25,875 nt of DNA from Deltaproteobacteria bacterium (GCA_019313505.1 JAFDBA010000032.1:1-25875), one strand, 5' to 3'. Shown: positions 1-7,279, counted from the first letter of the stretch. The notes: generated by a model from the letters alone, not told the origin. Numbers and translations are program-made.

Positions 1-209
1 AATAAAGCTGCAGCAGATTCCACAAGAGAAATAAAAGCAAAAGTTTTTTTGAAGTATATATGATTTAAAATAAGAAAAAATATCAAGTTGAATAGGTATC
101 CGGCAAGTAATATAGAAAAAAACTTCTTTTTCGTTGAGCTTAGCTCTTCGATACTTTTTGCTGATGAATCAGAGGATATCATGTAAAATTGTTTTTCTAA
201 TTTTTTCAT
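1..209 (-). CDS. N-terminal part of an unidentified membrane protein (runs off the window)
   Basis: An open frame begins with ATG at 209 on the minus strand and continues for 69 codons to the window edge without a stop. AGGA lies four bases before the ATG. The visible N-terminus is charged and rich in Ser, Lys and Glu for about 32 residues (starting MKKLEKQFYM). Two hydrophobic stretches follow at roughly residues 32-49 and 55-70, consistent with two membrane segments. I do not recognise the family from this fragment. It reads away from the gene at 332-1618 in the same direction, separated by 122 bp. No function is assigned. Confidence 0.55.
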   Translation of the reverse strand, partial: MKKLEKQFYMISSDSSAKSIEELSSTKKKFFSILLAGYLFNLIFFLILNHIYFKKTFAFISLVESAAAL

Positions 210-331
210 ATTCCTGGTTTATTGTCCGCAGATTATAAGACAAAGGTGCTTTAGTGCGCGGAACGCATTATAATATCAAGCTATGGATTTTTAGTCCATA
301 GTGGTTGAATTCTTTTTAAGGAGAAATGTTT

Positions 332-1618
332 TTATCCGAGAAAAAACGAACAGGCCAGGACCGCAAAGATAACGCCGGCCACATCGGCTGTCAAAGCTGC
401 GGCAAGTGAATGGCGGATACGGCGGACCTGTACAGCTCCAAAATAAACAGCCAACACATAAAAGGTCGTTTCAGTCGACCCCTGGAGGGTGGAAACCAGA
501 TAGCCGGTGTAACTGTCGGGTCCGATGGCCGGATCGTTGATGATGGACGCCAGAATACCGTATGCTCCGGATCCGGAAAGCGGTCGCATCAAAGCCATGG
601 GAAGGGCCTCGGCCGGCAGGCCGAAGCGTCCGGTAATGCCACCTATCGCACCGACGATGATATTCATGACACCGCTGGCCCGCAGCATATCTACAGCCAC
701 CAGTATTGCTACCAGATAGGGGATGATACGAATGGCCACCCGGAACCCGTCTTTGGCGCCCTCAACAAAAACTTCGTAGACGCGTACGCGCCGCACCAGA
801 CCAAAACACAAAAACCCGACCATAAGGGCCGGTATGATCCACGGTGATATGGACCGCCCGTAAAACACGGCAACGGGTATCAACGCGACCAGGGCTGTAA
901 GGGCCGCAAAGCTGACCCACAAAGGATATCCTTCCGGAGCGTCTTCCAGCGGTATTTCCACACCATCGTTTGAAGGTGTCTGCTGTAAAGAAGGGCCGGC
1001 ATCAACCTTGACCGGAGAAAATCTTTGATATAGTTTGGCTGCAACCACGGCAACGGTGGTCGAACCGATGGTGGCAAGCAAGGTGGTGGGTAAAATTGCT
1101 GCCGGATCTGACGCACCGGCCGCTGCGCGCAGTGCGATGACACCGGTTGGCAGAAGGGTTACACTGGATGTGTTGATGGCCAGAAACAGGGCCATGGCGT
1201 TGGTGGCTGTGCCGGGCTGAGGGTTAAGTTTGTCAAGTTCCTGCATGGCCCGGATGCCGAACGGTGTGGCGGCATTGCCCAGCCCCAACATGTTGGCAGC
1301 AAGGTTTAAAATCATGGCGCCCATAGCCGGATGATCAGCCGGTACATCGGGAAACAGTTTCACCATCAATGGACGAATCAGCCGTGCTAAAATGGTGAGC
1401 AACCCGCCGGCCTCGGCTACTTTCATCAGCCCAAGGAAAAGGGCCATCACGCCCACCAGGCCAATGGCCAGTTCCACAGCTCCTCCTGCCGATTCGATCA
1501 TCGCCCTGGAAAGAACTTCCATGGGCGAAGAGCCGCCTATCACAGGAATAAAAAAAATTTGATGCCAGCCGGCAAAAAAGAAAGCACTCAGAACAATTAT
1601 TACGAATATGATATTCAT
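332..1618 (-). CDS. SpmA-SpmB fusion protein (nucleoside recognition / Gate domain membrane protein)
   Basis: 428 residues, strongly hydrophobic throughout. The N-terminal half (about residues 38-200) resembles SpmA, with Gly- and Asn-rich segments such as NLAANMLGLGNAATPFG. The C-terminal half (about 285-428) resembles SpmB, with an arginine-proline-leucine-serine-glycine segment and the stretch STLQGSTETTFYVLAVYFG. Both halves belong to the nucleoside recognition (Gate) family. In Bacillus the two separate proteins take part in spore core dehydration. In Gram-negative bacteria the fused form is common and its substrate is unknown. The ATG at 1618 has no visible Shine-Dalgarno sequence and lies just past the terminator of tRNA-Pro. 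A sampled line is about 58% GC against about 38% in purA, so recent transfer or a different codon bias is possible. The family call is firm; the role is not. Confidence 0.85.
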   Translation of the reverse strand: MNIIFVIIVLSAFFFAGWHQIFFIPVIGGSSPMEVLSRAMIESAGGAVELAIGLVGVMALFLGLMKVAEAGGLLTILARLIRPLMVKLFPDVPADHPAMGAMILNLAANMLGLGNAATPFGIRAMQELDKLNPQPGTATNAMALFLAINTSSVTLLPTGVIALRAAAGASDPAAILPTTLLATIGSTTVAVVAAKLYQRFSPVKVDAGPSLQQTPSNDGVEIPLEDAPEGYPLWVSFAALTALVALIPVAVFYGRSISPWIIPALMVGFLCFGLVRRVRVYEVFVEGAKDGFRVAIRIIPYLVAILVAVDMLRASGVMNIIVGAIGGITGRFGLPAEALPMALMRPLSGSGAYGILASIINDPAIGPDSYTGYLVSTLQGSTETTFYVLAVYFGAVQVRRIRHSLAAALTADVAGVIFAVLACSFFLG

Positions 1619-1626
1619 GGAAACTT

Positions 1627-1655
1627 AAAAAGCCACTTTAACAAAAGTGGCTTAA
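1627..1655 (-). terminator. Rho-independent terminator of tRNA-Pro
   Basis: On the minus strand a 10-bp perfect stem (AAGCCACTTT pairing with AAAGTGGCTT, four-base loop) runs into TTTTT. It lies about 15 bases past the CCA end of tRNA-Pro and just before the start of the SpmA-SpmB gene, so it should insulate that gene from tRNA transcription. Confidence 0.75.
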
Positions 1656-1670
1656 GTTATTGATATTATA

Positions 1671-1747
1671 TGGTCGGGACGAGAGGATTTGAACCTCCGA
1701 CCCCAGCGTCCCGAACGCTGTGCTCTACCAGGCTGAGCCACGTCCCG
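1671..1747 (-). tRNA. tRNA-Pro (anticodon CGG)
   Basis: Read on the minus strand, a 77-nt cloverleaf starts CGGGACGTGGCTCAGCC and ends with an encoded CCA. The acceptor stem CGGGACG pairs with CGTCCCG. The anticodon stem CAGCG/CGCTG encloses the loop TTCGGGA, giving anticodon CGG, which reads CCG. The T arm carries GGTTCAAATCC. It is a single gene with its own promoter and terminator. Confidence 0.95.
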
Positions 1748-1761
1748 ACTTGTCTCATCCT

Positions 1762-1788
1762 TTTATACTTCTGATAAATAATTGTCAA
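1762..1788 (-). promoter_or_regulatory. Probable sigma-70 promoter of tRNA-Pro
   Basis: On the minus strand TTGACA (1783-1788) is followed after 15 bases by TATAAA (1762-1767), placing transcription start a few bases before the tRNA 5' end at 1747. The spacer is short for a consensus promoter, which lowers confidence. Confidence 0.5.
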
Positions 1789-1795
1789 TCAATAA

Positions 1796-1830
1796 TGATG
1801 GAGTCGTAAAAAGTTCCATTTATGGATGGA
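1796..1830. repeat. Decayed solo terminus of the TGACGG-type MITE family
   Basis: TGATGGAGTCGTAAAAAGTT matches the right terminus (read in reverse) of the elements at 3981-4033 and 20656-20751. The following bases CCATTTATGG also align with CCATCTATAG of the 3981 copy. There is no opposite end. It sits just upstream of the tRNA-Pro promoter and just past the purA stop. Confidence 0.6.
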
Positions 1831-1845
1831 TACTAGTTCACTTTG

Positions 1846-3135
1846 CTACATGAAAGGATTGGCGATCATAATGGTCTCATCCCTGCCCGGGCCAACAGAT
1901 ATAATATCAATAGGGGTTTCGGTAAGCTCTTCAATCCTGCTAAGGTAGTTTCTGGCATTTTTGGGTAGATCATCTATTTTTCGGATATCAGATATATCTT
2001 CCGACCATCCCGGTAAAGTTTCTAATACCGGCTTACAGGCCTCAAGGATCTTTATGCTTGCCGGAAAATCATAGATAATATCACCTTTATAATCATAACC
2101 GGTGCAGATTTTAAGGGATTTAAGCCCTCCCAATACATCTAATTTAGTAACAACAAGACCTGTAAGTCCATTCAGGCGTGCAGAATTTCTTAATAAAACT
2201 GTGTCAAGCCATCCGCATCGGCGTTTTCGCCCGGTTGTAGCACCGAATTCCACACCTTTTATTTGAATTGCGTCACCAATTTCATTAAAAAGCTCCGTTG
2301 GGAAGGGTCCCTTTCCCACCCGGGTAGTATAGGCCTTTACAATACCGACAACACCGGTGATTTCTTTTGGGCCTATACCTGCTCCGCAACAGGCATTGCC
2401 CGAGACAGTATTTGACGAAGTAACATAAGGGTAGGTGCCGTGATCAATGTCAAGATGGGTGCCTTGGGCACCCTCAAAGAGGATCTGCTTATTTTCTCTA
2501 ATTGCCTGGTTCATCAAAATAGAGATGTTGACAACATGGGGCGCAAGCCTTTTCGCATAACCCTTATACTGATTAATAATGCTGTCCGGATCTAATGTTT
2601 CAGAAGAAAGATAATGTTTAAGGTAGAAATTCTTCTCTTCTAAAACAGTTGTTACATTTTCTTTAAAAACCTCGTGATCAATCAGATCAACAAAGCGTAT
2701 CCCCCTGCGGCAGGCCTTGTCTTCGTAACAGGGGCCTATTCCACGCCCCGTAGTCCCTATTTTTTTATCACCTTTTTTCTTTTCACGGGCAAGATCTATC
2801 TGTTTATGATAGGGCATAATAATATGGGCTTTTTCGCTGATTTTAAATATATCCGAACCCACGTCTATGCCCCTACTTTCCAGATTATTGAGTTCTTCCA
2901 CCAGAACTTCAGGATCAACTACCACTCCATTCCCGATAAGGCAGGTTTTTTTCTGGAGAATACCGGAAGGTACCAGATGACTTATAAACTGCTCGCCGTT
3001 TATAACAATTGTATGGCCTGCATTGTTACCACCCTGAAACCTCACAACAATATCGGCAAATTCCGACAGAAGATCAACTATTTTACCTTTGCCTTCATCA
3101 CCCCATTGGGTTCCAACAACTACTATGTTCGACAC
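1846..3135 (-). CDS. purA: Adenylosuccinate synthetase
   Basis: 429 residues, the normal length of the family. PurA joins IMP and aspartate at the expense of GTP to give adenylosuccinate, the first committed step to AMP, in the cytosol. The N-terminus holds the P-loop-like motif GTQWGDEGKGK at residues 8-18, including the catalytic Asp13, and His41 in NNAGHT. Further family motifs are GTTGRGIGP (about 127-135), TRVGKGPFPTE (about 271-281) and GATTGRKRRCGW (about 299-310). The start is GTG at 3135, chosen because GGAG lies eight bases upstream and the protein then begins MSNIVVVG as expected. It stands alone. A composite repeat (3173-3384) lies between it and tadA, where its promoter would be expected. 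Confidence 0.97.
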   Translation of the reverse strand: MSNIVVVGTQWGDEGKGKIVDLLSEFADIVVRFQGGNNAGHTIVINGEQFISHLVPSGILQKKTCLIGNGVVVDPEVLVEELNNLESRGIDVGSDIFKISEKAHIIMPYHKQIDLAREKKKGDKKIGTTGRGIGPCYEDKACRRGIRFVDLIDHEVFKENVTTVLEEKNFYLKHYLSSETLDPDSIINQYKGYAKRLAPHVVNISILMNQAIRENKQILFEGAQGTHLDIDHGTYPYVTSSNTVSGNACCGAGIGPKEITGVVGIVKAYTTRVGKGPFPTELFNEIGDAIQIKGVEFGATTGRKRRCGWLDTVLLRNSARLNGLTGLVVTKLDVLGGLKSLKICTGYDYKGDIIYDFPASIKILEACKPVLETLPGWSEDISDIRKIDDLPKNARNYLSRIEELTETPIDIISVGPGRDETIMIANPFM

Positions 3136-3184
3136 TTGTTACTCCTTTTAACTTGATTGTAAAAGAATTTATTTAGGACACAGA

Positions 3185-3197
3185 CCCGCCGGGCAGG
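3185..3197. mobile_element. Deleted copy (13 bp) of a GC-rich palindromic mini-element
   Basis: CCCGCCGGGCAGG equals the two ends of the 32-bp element at 3331-3362 (reverse complement), joined with the middle missing. Removing it leaves GGACACAGATGAACACAG, an uninterrupted CACAGAT-type repeat. This suggests it is an insert at an A/T junction. Confidence 0.6.
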
Positions 3198-3330
3198 TGA
3201 ACACAGATTGGCAAGATTTTAAAATTTATAAATAAACGACAGCCCACTTTCCAATTTCTCCAAAACCCATCACTCCATTATTCCAGCATTGCAATTGGGC
3301 GAAGACTCTGAGTTCTGATATCTGTGTATA

Positions 3331-3362
3331 CCTGCCCGCTTGTGCCTCGCATGGCAGGCGGG
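3331..3362. mobile_element. GC-rich palindromic mini-element, 32 bp
   Basis: The element starts CCTGCCCGC and ends GGCAGGCGGG, so its ends are imperfect inverted repeats. It is inserted in ATCTGTGTATA / TCTGTG. Deleting it restores an ATCTGTG-rich repeat. A near-identical copy lies at 16082-16113, and longer and shorter relatives at 15967-16025 and 3185-3197. Confidence 0.65.
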
Positions 3363-3390
3363 TCTGTGAAAATCTGTGTCCTAATTTAAT

Positions 3391-3849
3391 CTAATTTCGT
3401 TTTTTTCGAAAGAAATCCTGGATAAGTGTTAGGCACTCATTCTGACATACACCGTGTATGATTTCCGGCCGGTGATTTAATCTTGTATCATCGGCAAAAT
3501 TATACAGGGAACCGGCAGCCCCCCACTTTGGATCATAGGCGCCGAAAACAACCCTTGACACTCTGGCGTGAACAATTGCCCCCATACACATAATACACGG
3601 CTCGATGGTAACATACAGAGTTGTGCTTAACAACCTGTAATTCAGAATTTTTTGCGCAGCCTTGCGTAGTGTAATTATTTCCGCATGTGCAGTGGGATCA
3701 GCAAGACTTATGGTTTGGTTGTGTGATAAAGAGAGGATTTCTCCTGATTCAGCAACAAGCACTGCACCTATAGGAACTTCCGACTTTTGTCCAGCTTTTT
3801 TGGCCTGGATTAACGCCAGTTTCATGAATTCTATGTGTTTATCGTTCAT
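3391..3849 (-). CDS. tadA: tRNA-specific adenosine deaminase
   Basis: TadA converts A34 to inosine in the anticodon wobble position of tRNA-Arg(ACG), a tRNA that is itself encoded nearby at 4102-4179. The zinc site and proton shuttle are visible: His55-Ala-Glu57 and PCIMC with Cys85 and Cys88. I place the start at ATG 3849 (protein begins MNDKHIEFMK, 152 residues) because family members begin a few residues before the MxLAL segment. The frame is open further back to a TTG at 3960, but the extra 37 residues do not look like TadA. No strong ribosome binding site precedes either start, so the start is uncertain by some residues. Confidence 0.93.
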   Translation of the reverse strand: MNDKHIEFMKLALIQAKKAGQKSEVPIGAVLVAESGEILSLSHNQTISLADPTAHAEIITLRKAAQKILNYRLLSTTLYVTIEPCIMCMGAIVHARVSRVVFGAYDPKWGAAGSLYNFADDTRLNHRPEIIHGVCQNECLTLIQDFFRKKRN

Positions 3850-3980
3850 CGATTTTTCAAAACCATTAACTGATAACGCATAGTCGAATTTTGACTGATT
3901 AGTGTTCAAGTTGTCATTGACATATATGTTTATATAGCTTATTAATCGAGCAAATTCCAATTAAATTTATACATAAATTT

Positions 3981-4033
3981 TGATGGCGTCGTAAAAAGTC
4001 CCATCTATAGTTGAATTCGTGATTTTTTACGAG
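3981..4033 (-). repeat. Internally deleted MITE copy (TGACGG family)
   Basis: Read on the minus strand it holds the left terminus core and inner segment (CGTAAAAAATCACGAATTC, AACTATAGATGG) joined directly to the right terminus GACTTTTTACGACGCCATCA. Compared with the 137-bp copy at 9645-9781 the centre is missing and the outermost left bases are lost. It lies between tadA and tRNA-Arg. Confidence 0.7.
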
Positions 4034-4101
4034 TTTATAAATTTTGAAGACAAATATTTTTCTCATCTTTCGGAATTTGGAATGCAAGATTCAAGTTATA
4101 T

Positions 4102-4179
4102 GCGCCCGTAGCTCAGCCTGGACAGAGCGCCGGACTACGAATCCGTAGGTCGCAGGTCCGAATCCTGCCGGGCGCACCA
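4102..4179 (+). tRNA. tRNA-Arg (anticodon ACG)
   Basis: A 78-nt cloverleaf starts GCGCCCGTAGCTCAGCC and ends GGGCGC-A-CCA with CCA encoded. The anticodon loop CTACGAA gives ACG; TadA (encoded at 3391-3849) would be expected to convert A34 to inosine. The anticodon stem has a C-U mismatch at its outer pair (CCGGA against TCCGT). A terminator follows at 4191-4225. Confidence 0.93.
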
Positions 4180-4190
4180 GTAAAGACAAG

Positions 4191-4225
4191 GGTTTACAGA
4201 GGTAAAATGCTGTAAACCTTTTTTG
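4191..4225 (+). terminator. Rho-independent terminator of tRNA-Arg
   Basis: GGTTTACAG (4191-4199) pairs perfectly with CTGTAAACC (4210-4218) and is followed by six T residues. It lies 11 bases after the tRNA CCA end. Confidence 0.85.
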
Positions 4226-4313
4226 TTTGCGAAAATACAGAGGTAATTGTTGACCCTGTCTTTGAATACAAAATATGGGACTGAAAAGGTTAAGATATTT
4301 TTTTAATTTCCCC

Positions 4314-4341
4314 TTGACAATGAGAGGAAATATACTATCTT
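4314..4341 (+). promoter_or_regulatory. Probable sigma-70 promoter of the 50-residue acidic protein gene
   Basis: TTGACA at 4314-4319 is followed 16 bases later by TATCTT (4336-4341). This would start transcription about 40 bases before the ribosome binding site of the small gene at 4392. Confidence 0.4.
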
Positions 4342-4391
4342 TTTGCCGGTTTTTCCATAACTTGAACTTAGCATTTAAAGGAGAAATAGAA

Positions 4392-4544
4392 ATGGATGAT
4401 GTTTATGATGCTTTTGATTGGGAGGATATGGGCATGATCGGAGGTGTGGTAGAAGAATTTACGGAGGATGAAATGGAGCTTTTAAGATTTGAAAAAGATA
4501 ATGATGAATGGAAAAATGAGAAGTTATTATTTCGCGAGCCCTAA
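4392..4544 (+). CDS. Small acidic protein of unknown function (50 residues)
   Basis: The start ATG at 4392 is chosen because AAAGGAG lies nine bases before it and a promoter-like sequence lies further upstream. The open frame extends upstream to 4275, but there without a ribosome binding site. The product (MDDVYDAFDWEDMG...) is very acidic, rich in Asp and Glu with several Met and Trp, and has no signal peptide or membrane segment. I do not recognise a family. Its stop overlaps that of the convergent acyltransferase gene by four bases (4541-4544). A role as a small binding or regulatory protein is possible but nothing in the sequence shows it. Confidence 0.6.
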   Translation: MDDVYDAFDWEDMGMIGGVVEEFTEDEMELLRFEKDNDEWKNEKLLFREP

Positions 4545-5131
4545 GATGACGGAGTAACTGATTTGTCTGGATATTTGCCTCTAATACCGTCGTAAAAAGT
4601 TCTGACAGTTTTTATATCAGCCTCAAAATCTCCAGTTGGATAGATCACTGGACCTATTCCTCCAACCTTTCGTTGATAATCAAGAAAGCCCAGCACAATT
4701 GGAACACTCGCGCCATTGGCGATATGATAAAATCCTGTTTTCCACTTCTTGACCTTTTTACGAGTTCCAGCCGGAGCAATAGTAAGGATCAGCTTTTCAT
4801 TCTGATGAAATTGTTGAATTGACTGGGTAACAACGTTATCTGATTTGGATCGGTCGATAGGTATTCCCCCCAGCCATTTGAAAAACTTTTTAAATGGCCC
4901 GCGAAATATGGCATCTTTTCCCATCCAGTATATTTTACCCCTGAGAACAAATGTAATGAATAAAGCGTATGGGAGATCCCAGTTTGATGTATGTGGAGCC
5001 GCTGCAAGAACAAATTTAGGAATAACCGGGAACCGGCCTTCTGTACGCCATCTTGTAATTCTTAAAAAAAATATCGAGAACCAGCGCACAAGCGTCCTTA
5101 ACACGGGAGTATCGAAAATTGTATAATTCAA
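4541..5131 (-). CDS. PlsC-like lysophospholipid acyltransferase family protein
   Basis: 196 residues. The family moves acyl chains onto glycerolipid or related acceptors at the inner membrane. The catalytic HX4D motif is present as His47-TSNW-Asp52, and the second block GGIPIDR at about 88-94. The third block, normally PEGTR, reads APAGTR at 119-124, so the usual Glu is Ala121. The start is probably TTG at 5131, with AAGGA seven bases upstream. Residues 13-25 form a hydrophobic stretch that could sit at the membrane. The gene is convergent with the small acidic protein gene. It is shorter than classical PlsC (about 240 residues), matching the short subfamily often annotated as glycerol acyltransferase. 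The substrate is not known. Confidence 0.82.
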   Translation of the reverse strand: MNYTIFDTPVLRTLVRWFSIFFLRITRWRTEGRFPVIPKFVLAAAPHTSNWDLPYALFITFVLRGKIYWMGKDAIFRGPFKKFFKWLGGIPIDRSKSDNVVTQSIQQFHQNEKLILTIAPAGTRKKVKKWKTGFYHIANGASVPIVLGFLDYQRKVGGIGPVIYPTGDFEADIKTVRTFYDGIRGKYPDKSVTPSS

Positions 5132-5185
5132 ATCTTTTCCTTTGCAGAAACTTTCAAAAGTTTATCAAAATACCGGCATCCTGGT

Positions 5186-5389
5186 TCAGTATCTCTTCCT
5201 CATCCCCTTTATCCTGAGGGCTCGCGATTCAGGGTCGACGGTTTCTGCGATGAGGGCCCCAACAGATGTAAAAGCCAATCCCATACTGAATCCCAATGCA
5301 ATTGCAAATGTCATGAAATGGCCTACAGTTCGGGACACCCCAAAACCCGCCATAGCGATAGCAAAAACAATAATTCCAAGGAATGCGGG
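5186..5389 (-). pseudogene. Remnant of an MFS transporter gene
   Basis: Directly after the stop codon of the YcaO gene, in the same frame, 67 sense codons give a hydrophobic peptide. It contains TVGHFMTFAIALGFSMGLAF and then ALIAETVDPESRA, which resembles the cytoplasmic loop and flanking helices in the C-terminal half of major facilitator transporters. After PESRA the similarity stops: the frame continues RIKGMRKRY and ends at TGA (5186-5188). The start, the other ten or so helices and the C-terminus are all missing. I read it as a decayed fragment. It could instead be a tiny membrane peptide started at one of its internal ATG codons, but no clear ribosome binding site was seen. Confidence 0.5.
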
Positions 5390-7123
5390 CTAATTCGTTT
5401 GCCGCAGCTTGGTCAGATTATCTCTTGCAAACTCTATTGCAGGATCCATAGCCAGAGCCATCTCATAATATTGTATAGCTTCTTCTTTTTGCCCCATATC
5501 CCGATAATTTGAAGCAATGTTGGCATAATCGATAGCTGAACCCGGGTCAAGCTGAAGAACCTTTTTGAAACATGCTATAGCCTTTTCATGTTCTTTGAGT
5601 TTGAAATGGCTAAATCCCATTAAGTTATAGATATCTGTTCTTTCTTTGTCATACTTTTCCGCATTTTTTAAAACAGCAAGAGCCCTGCGGTATTCCCCCA
5701 TTTCTTTGAGGCAGACACCCATATAGGAATAGATACTTGGGATGTCCTGTTCTGTGGGATCGAGTTCCATGGCCCGGATGAAATATCCAAGGGCTGCTTC
5801 CGGGTCATTAAGGGCGAGGTGGCATGAACCAAGATAAAAATTGATATAATATTTGCCAGGAAGCATATTTTCCATTTTTTTAAGCTCATTAATGGCCATC
5901 CCGGGCTTTTTGTTTTCGGTAATAATTTTGGCAGAAAACATCCCCACACTGGTTCCCAGGGCCCGCTCTCTGAAATGTGCTCCGGGTATAATGGTATAAA
6001 AAGCCGGTATTTTAAGTAAAGGATGCATTGTATTGACTACAATTACTTCCATACCTTTTTTTGAAAGAGCGGATATTAAGTTTTGAACTTCAATCTTAAT
6101 ATTTTGGTTTGAAAGATCGGAAAGGTTGTTGATATCCACTTCTTTGCCCGGCCTTATTATAAAATCGGCATCCTTAATTTTAGTAAATTTGGGAAGGCCG
6201 CTGGCCACATAGTTGGAACCTGTATTAAAATCACCGGCAAGCTGAGCCACTTCTGTAAGGGCACGACTTAAAGCCTTTTGCGGATCGGGTGTTGTCCCGG
6301 CTGTCCAGACTATCTCACTTTTTACCGGGAAGTTTGAAGGATCGTAGGCCAGTACGCCAACAGAAGGGATCCCCGTGTTGAGAGAGAAATCTGAAAGATA
6401 GAATTTTACCCCGGCATTTCTGTATTTATGTATCATTTCCACAACCATCGGATCTGTGGCTGAATCCGCATTAATTGCCGGCACTTTCAGTCTGTTCCGG
6501 CTGATGATGGAAGATACGTGTCTTTCAACAATTTCACAGATACCCTGACTTATTGCTTCCTCAACACAGTTACCGGCAGATGGACCATTGAACTCGTTTA
6601 TAGTGAAAAACCAGTTAAATGGGATTGTGACCTCTTGATTCCGGGTCAGATTGAATGCATTGGTCCATTTTAAGGGCAGGTCCTCAAATATCTTTTCTGA
6701 TATTTCCAGATCATCTGAATCATCGTGGACAGACCGGGCGATCATATCAAAAGAAATGGCTCTGTCTTTTATGTTACGGTATTTTTCAATGAAAAAGTTT
6801 TTCGGATTTTTACTAAAGCTGAAAAAACTGTACCTTTCGGCAAGTTCCATTACCGCGCTGGCTTCAGACTGCTGGGGGGTTGCTCCTTTTCCCATCTGTT
6901 TTTTTGTCCCAATAGTGTTCATTGCATCCTTACCGCAGCTACTAAAATAGACCGGAATGCCCAATCTTCCATTATCGATTCTCACCGTATATTCAAGGAT
7001 ATCAAGATCAACCTTTTTTAATTTTTCCTTGAATCTTCTGACAGTTTCCTCGGGTGAAAATATTTTATCCTGGTCTAGAGTAAAACGCTTAAAGGCATCA
7101 TTTAATATAGTCGTATGTGTCAT
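5390..7123 (-). CDS. YcaO-domain protein with C-terminal TPR repeats
   Basis: 577 residues. YcaO proteins use ATP to activate backbone amides, making azolines or thioamides in peptides and proteins; E. coli YcaO affects methylthiolation of ribosomal protein S12. The ATP site residues are in place: Glu87, Glu93 and Glu96-Arg97 in SEASAVMELAERYS; Glu189, Glu197 and Glu200-Arg201 in EAISQGICEIVER; Glu291 and Gln294 in TEVAQ. Residues about 424-561 form four TPR repeats (each ending near a DP or YD pair), a likely protein-binding arm. The C-terminus is not Pro-rich as in azoline synthetases. The start at ATG 7123 has AGGAT seven bases upstream. No TfuA, dehydrogenase, E1-like partner or precursor peptide gene is visible next to it, so the substrate is open. 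Confidence 0.88.
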   Translation of the reverse strand: MTHTTILNDAFKRFTLDQDKIFSPEETVRRFKEKLKKVDLDILEYTVRIDNGRLGIPVYFSSCGKDAMNTIGTKKQMGKGATPQQSEASAVMELAERYSFFSFSKNPKNFFIEKYRNIKDRAISFDMIARSVHDDSDDLEISEKIFEDLPLKWTNAFNLTRNQEVTIPFNWFFTINEFNGPSAGNCVEEAISQGICEIVERHVSSIISRNRLKVPAINADSATDPMVVEMIHKYRNAGVKFYLSDFSLNTGIPSVGVLAYDPSNFPVKSEIVWTAGTTPDPQKALSRALTEVAQLAGDFNTGSNYVASGLPKFTKIKDADFIIRPGKEVDINNLSDLSNQNIKIEVQNLISALSKKGMEVIVVNTMHPLLKIPAFYTIIPGAHFRERALGTSVGMFSAKIITENKKPGMAINELKKMENMLPGKYYINFYLGSCHLALNDPEAALGYFIRAMELDPTEQDIPSIYSYMGVCLKEMGEYRRALAVLKNAEKYDKERTDIYNLMGFSHFKLKEHEKAIACFKKVLQLDPGSAIDYANIASNYRDMGQKEEAIQYYEMALAMDPAIEFARDNLTKLRQTN

Positions 7124-7234
7124 AAATATCCTTTTTTAATGAAAACCGAAATTGATAAAATAATCTTCTTGATTTTCATAGGACTATAATACAAATTTTA
7201 AAAATATCAAAATATTATAAAAAACTTTTTTGAA

Positions 7235-7263
7235 TTGACCGTTTTGATATGATTTGATATAAA
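7235..7263 (+). promoter_or_regulatory. Sigma-70 promoter of tRNA-Ala (and probably hisB)
   Basis: TTGACC (7235-7240) and TATAAA (7258-7263) are separated by 17 bases. Transcription would start about ten bases before the tRNA 5' end at 7280. Confidence 0.65.
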
Positions 7264-7279
7264 ATAATAAATATTTTGT

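Larger units (their letters stand above)
3173..3384. repeat. Composite inverted repeat (CTGTG-type) between tadA and purA
   Basis: The left end TTTAGGACACAGA and the right end TCTGTGTCCTAAT are inverted copies of each other, about 210 bp apart. Next to each end is a GC-rich insert (3185-3197 and 3331-3362), then a further CACAGATT / ATCTGTG unit. The centre (3210-3315) is AT-rich and has no open frame worth calling. The same architecture occurs at 15947-16122. Confidence 0.75.

Noticed and set aside
410..1220. Several plus-strand open frames across 332-1618
   Set aside because: They are antisense shadows of a GC-rich membrane protein gene; no start signals or motifs.
3850..3960. Upstream extension of tadA to a TTG start (37 extra residues)
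   Set aside because: The extra residues do not resemble TadA and there is no ribosome site; family members start near the MNDKHIEFM segment.
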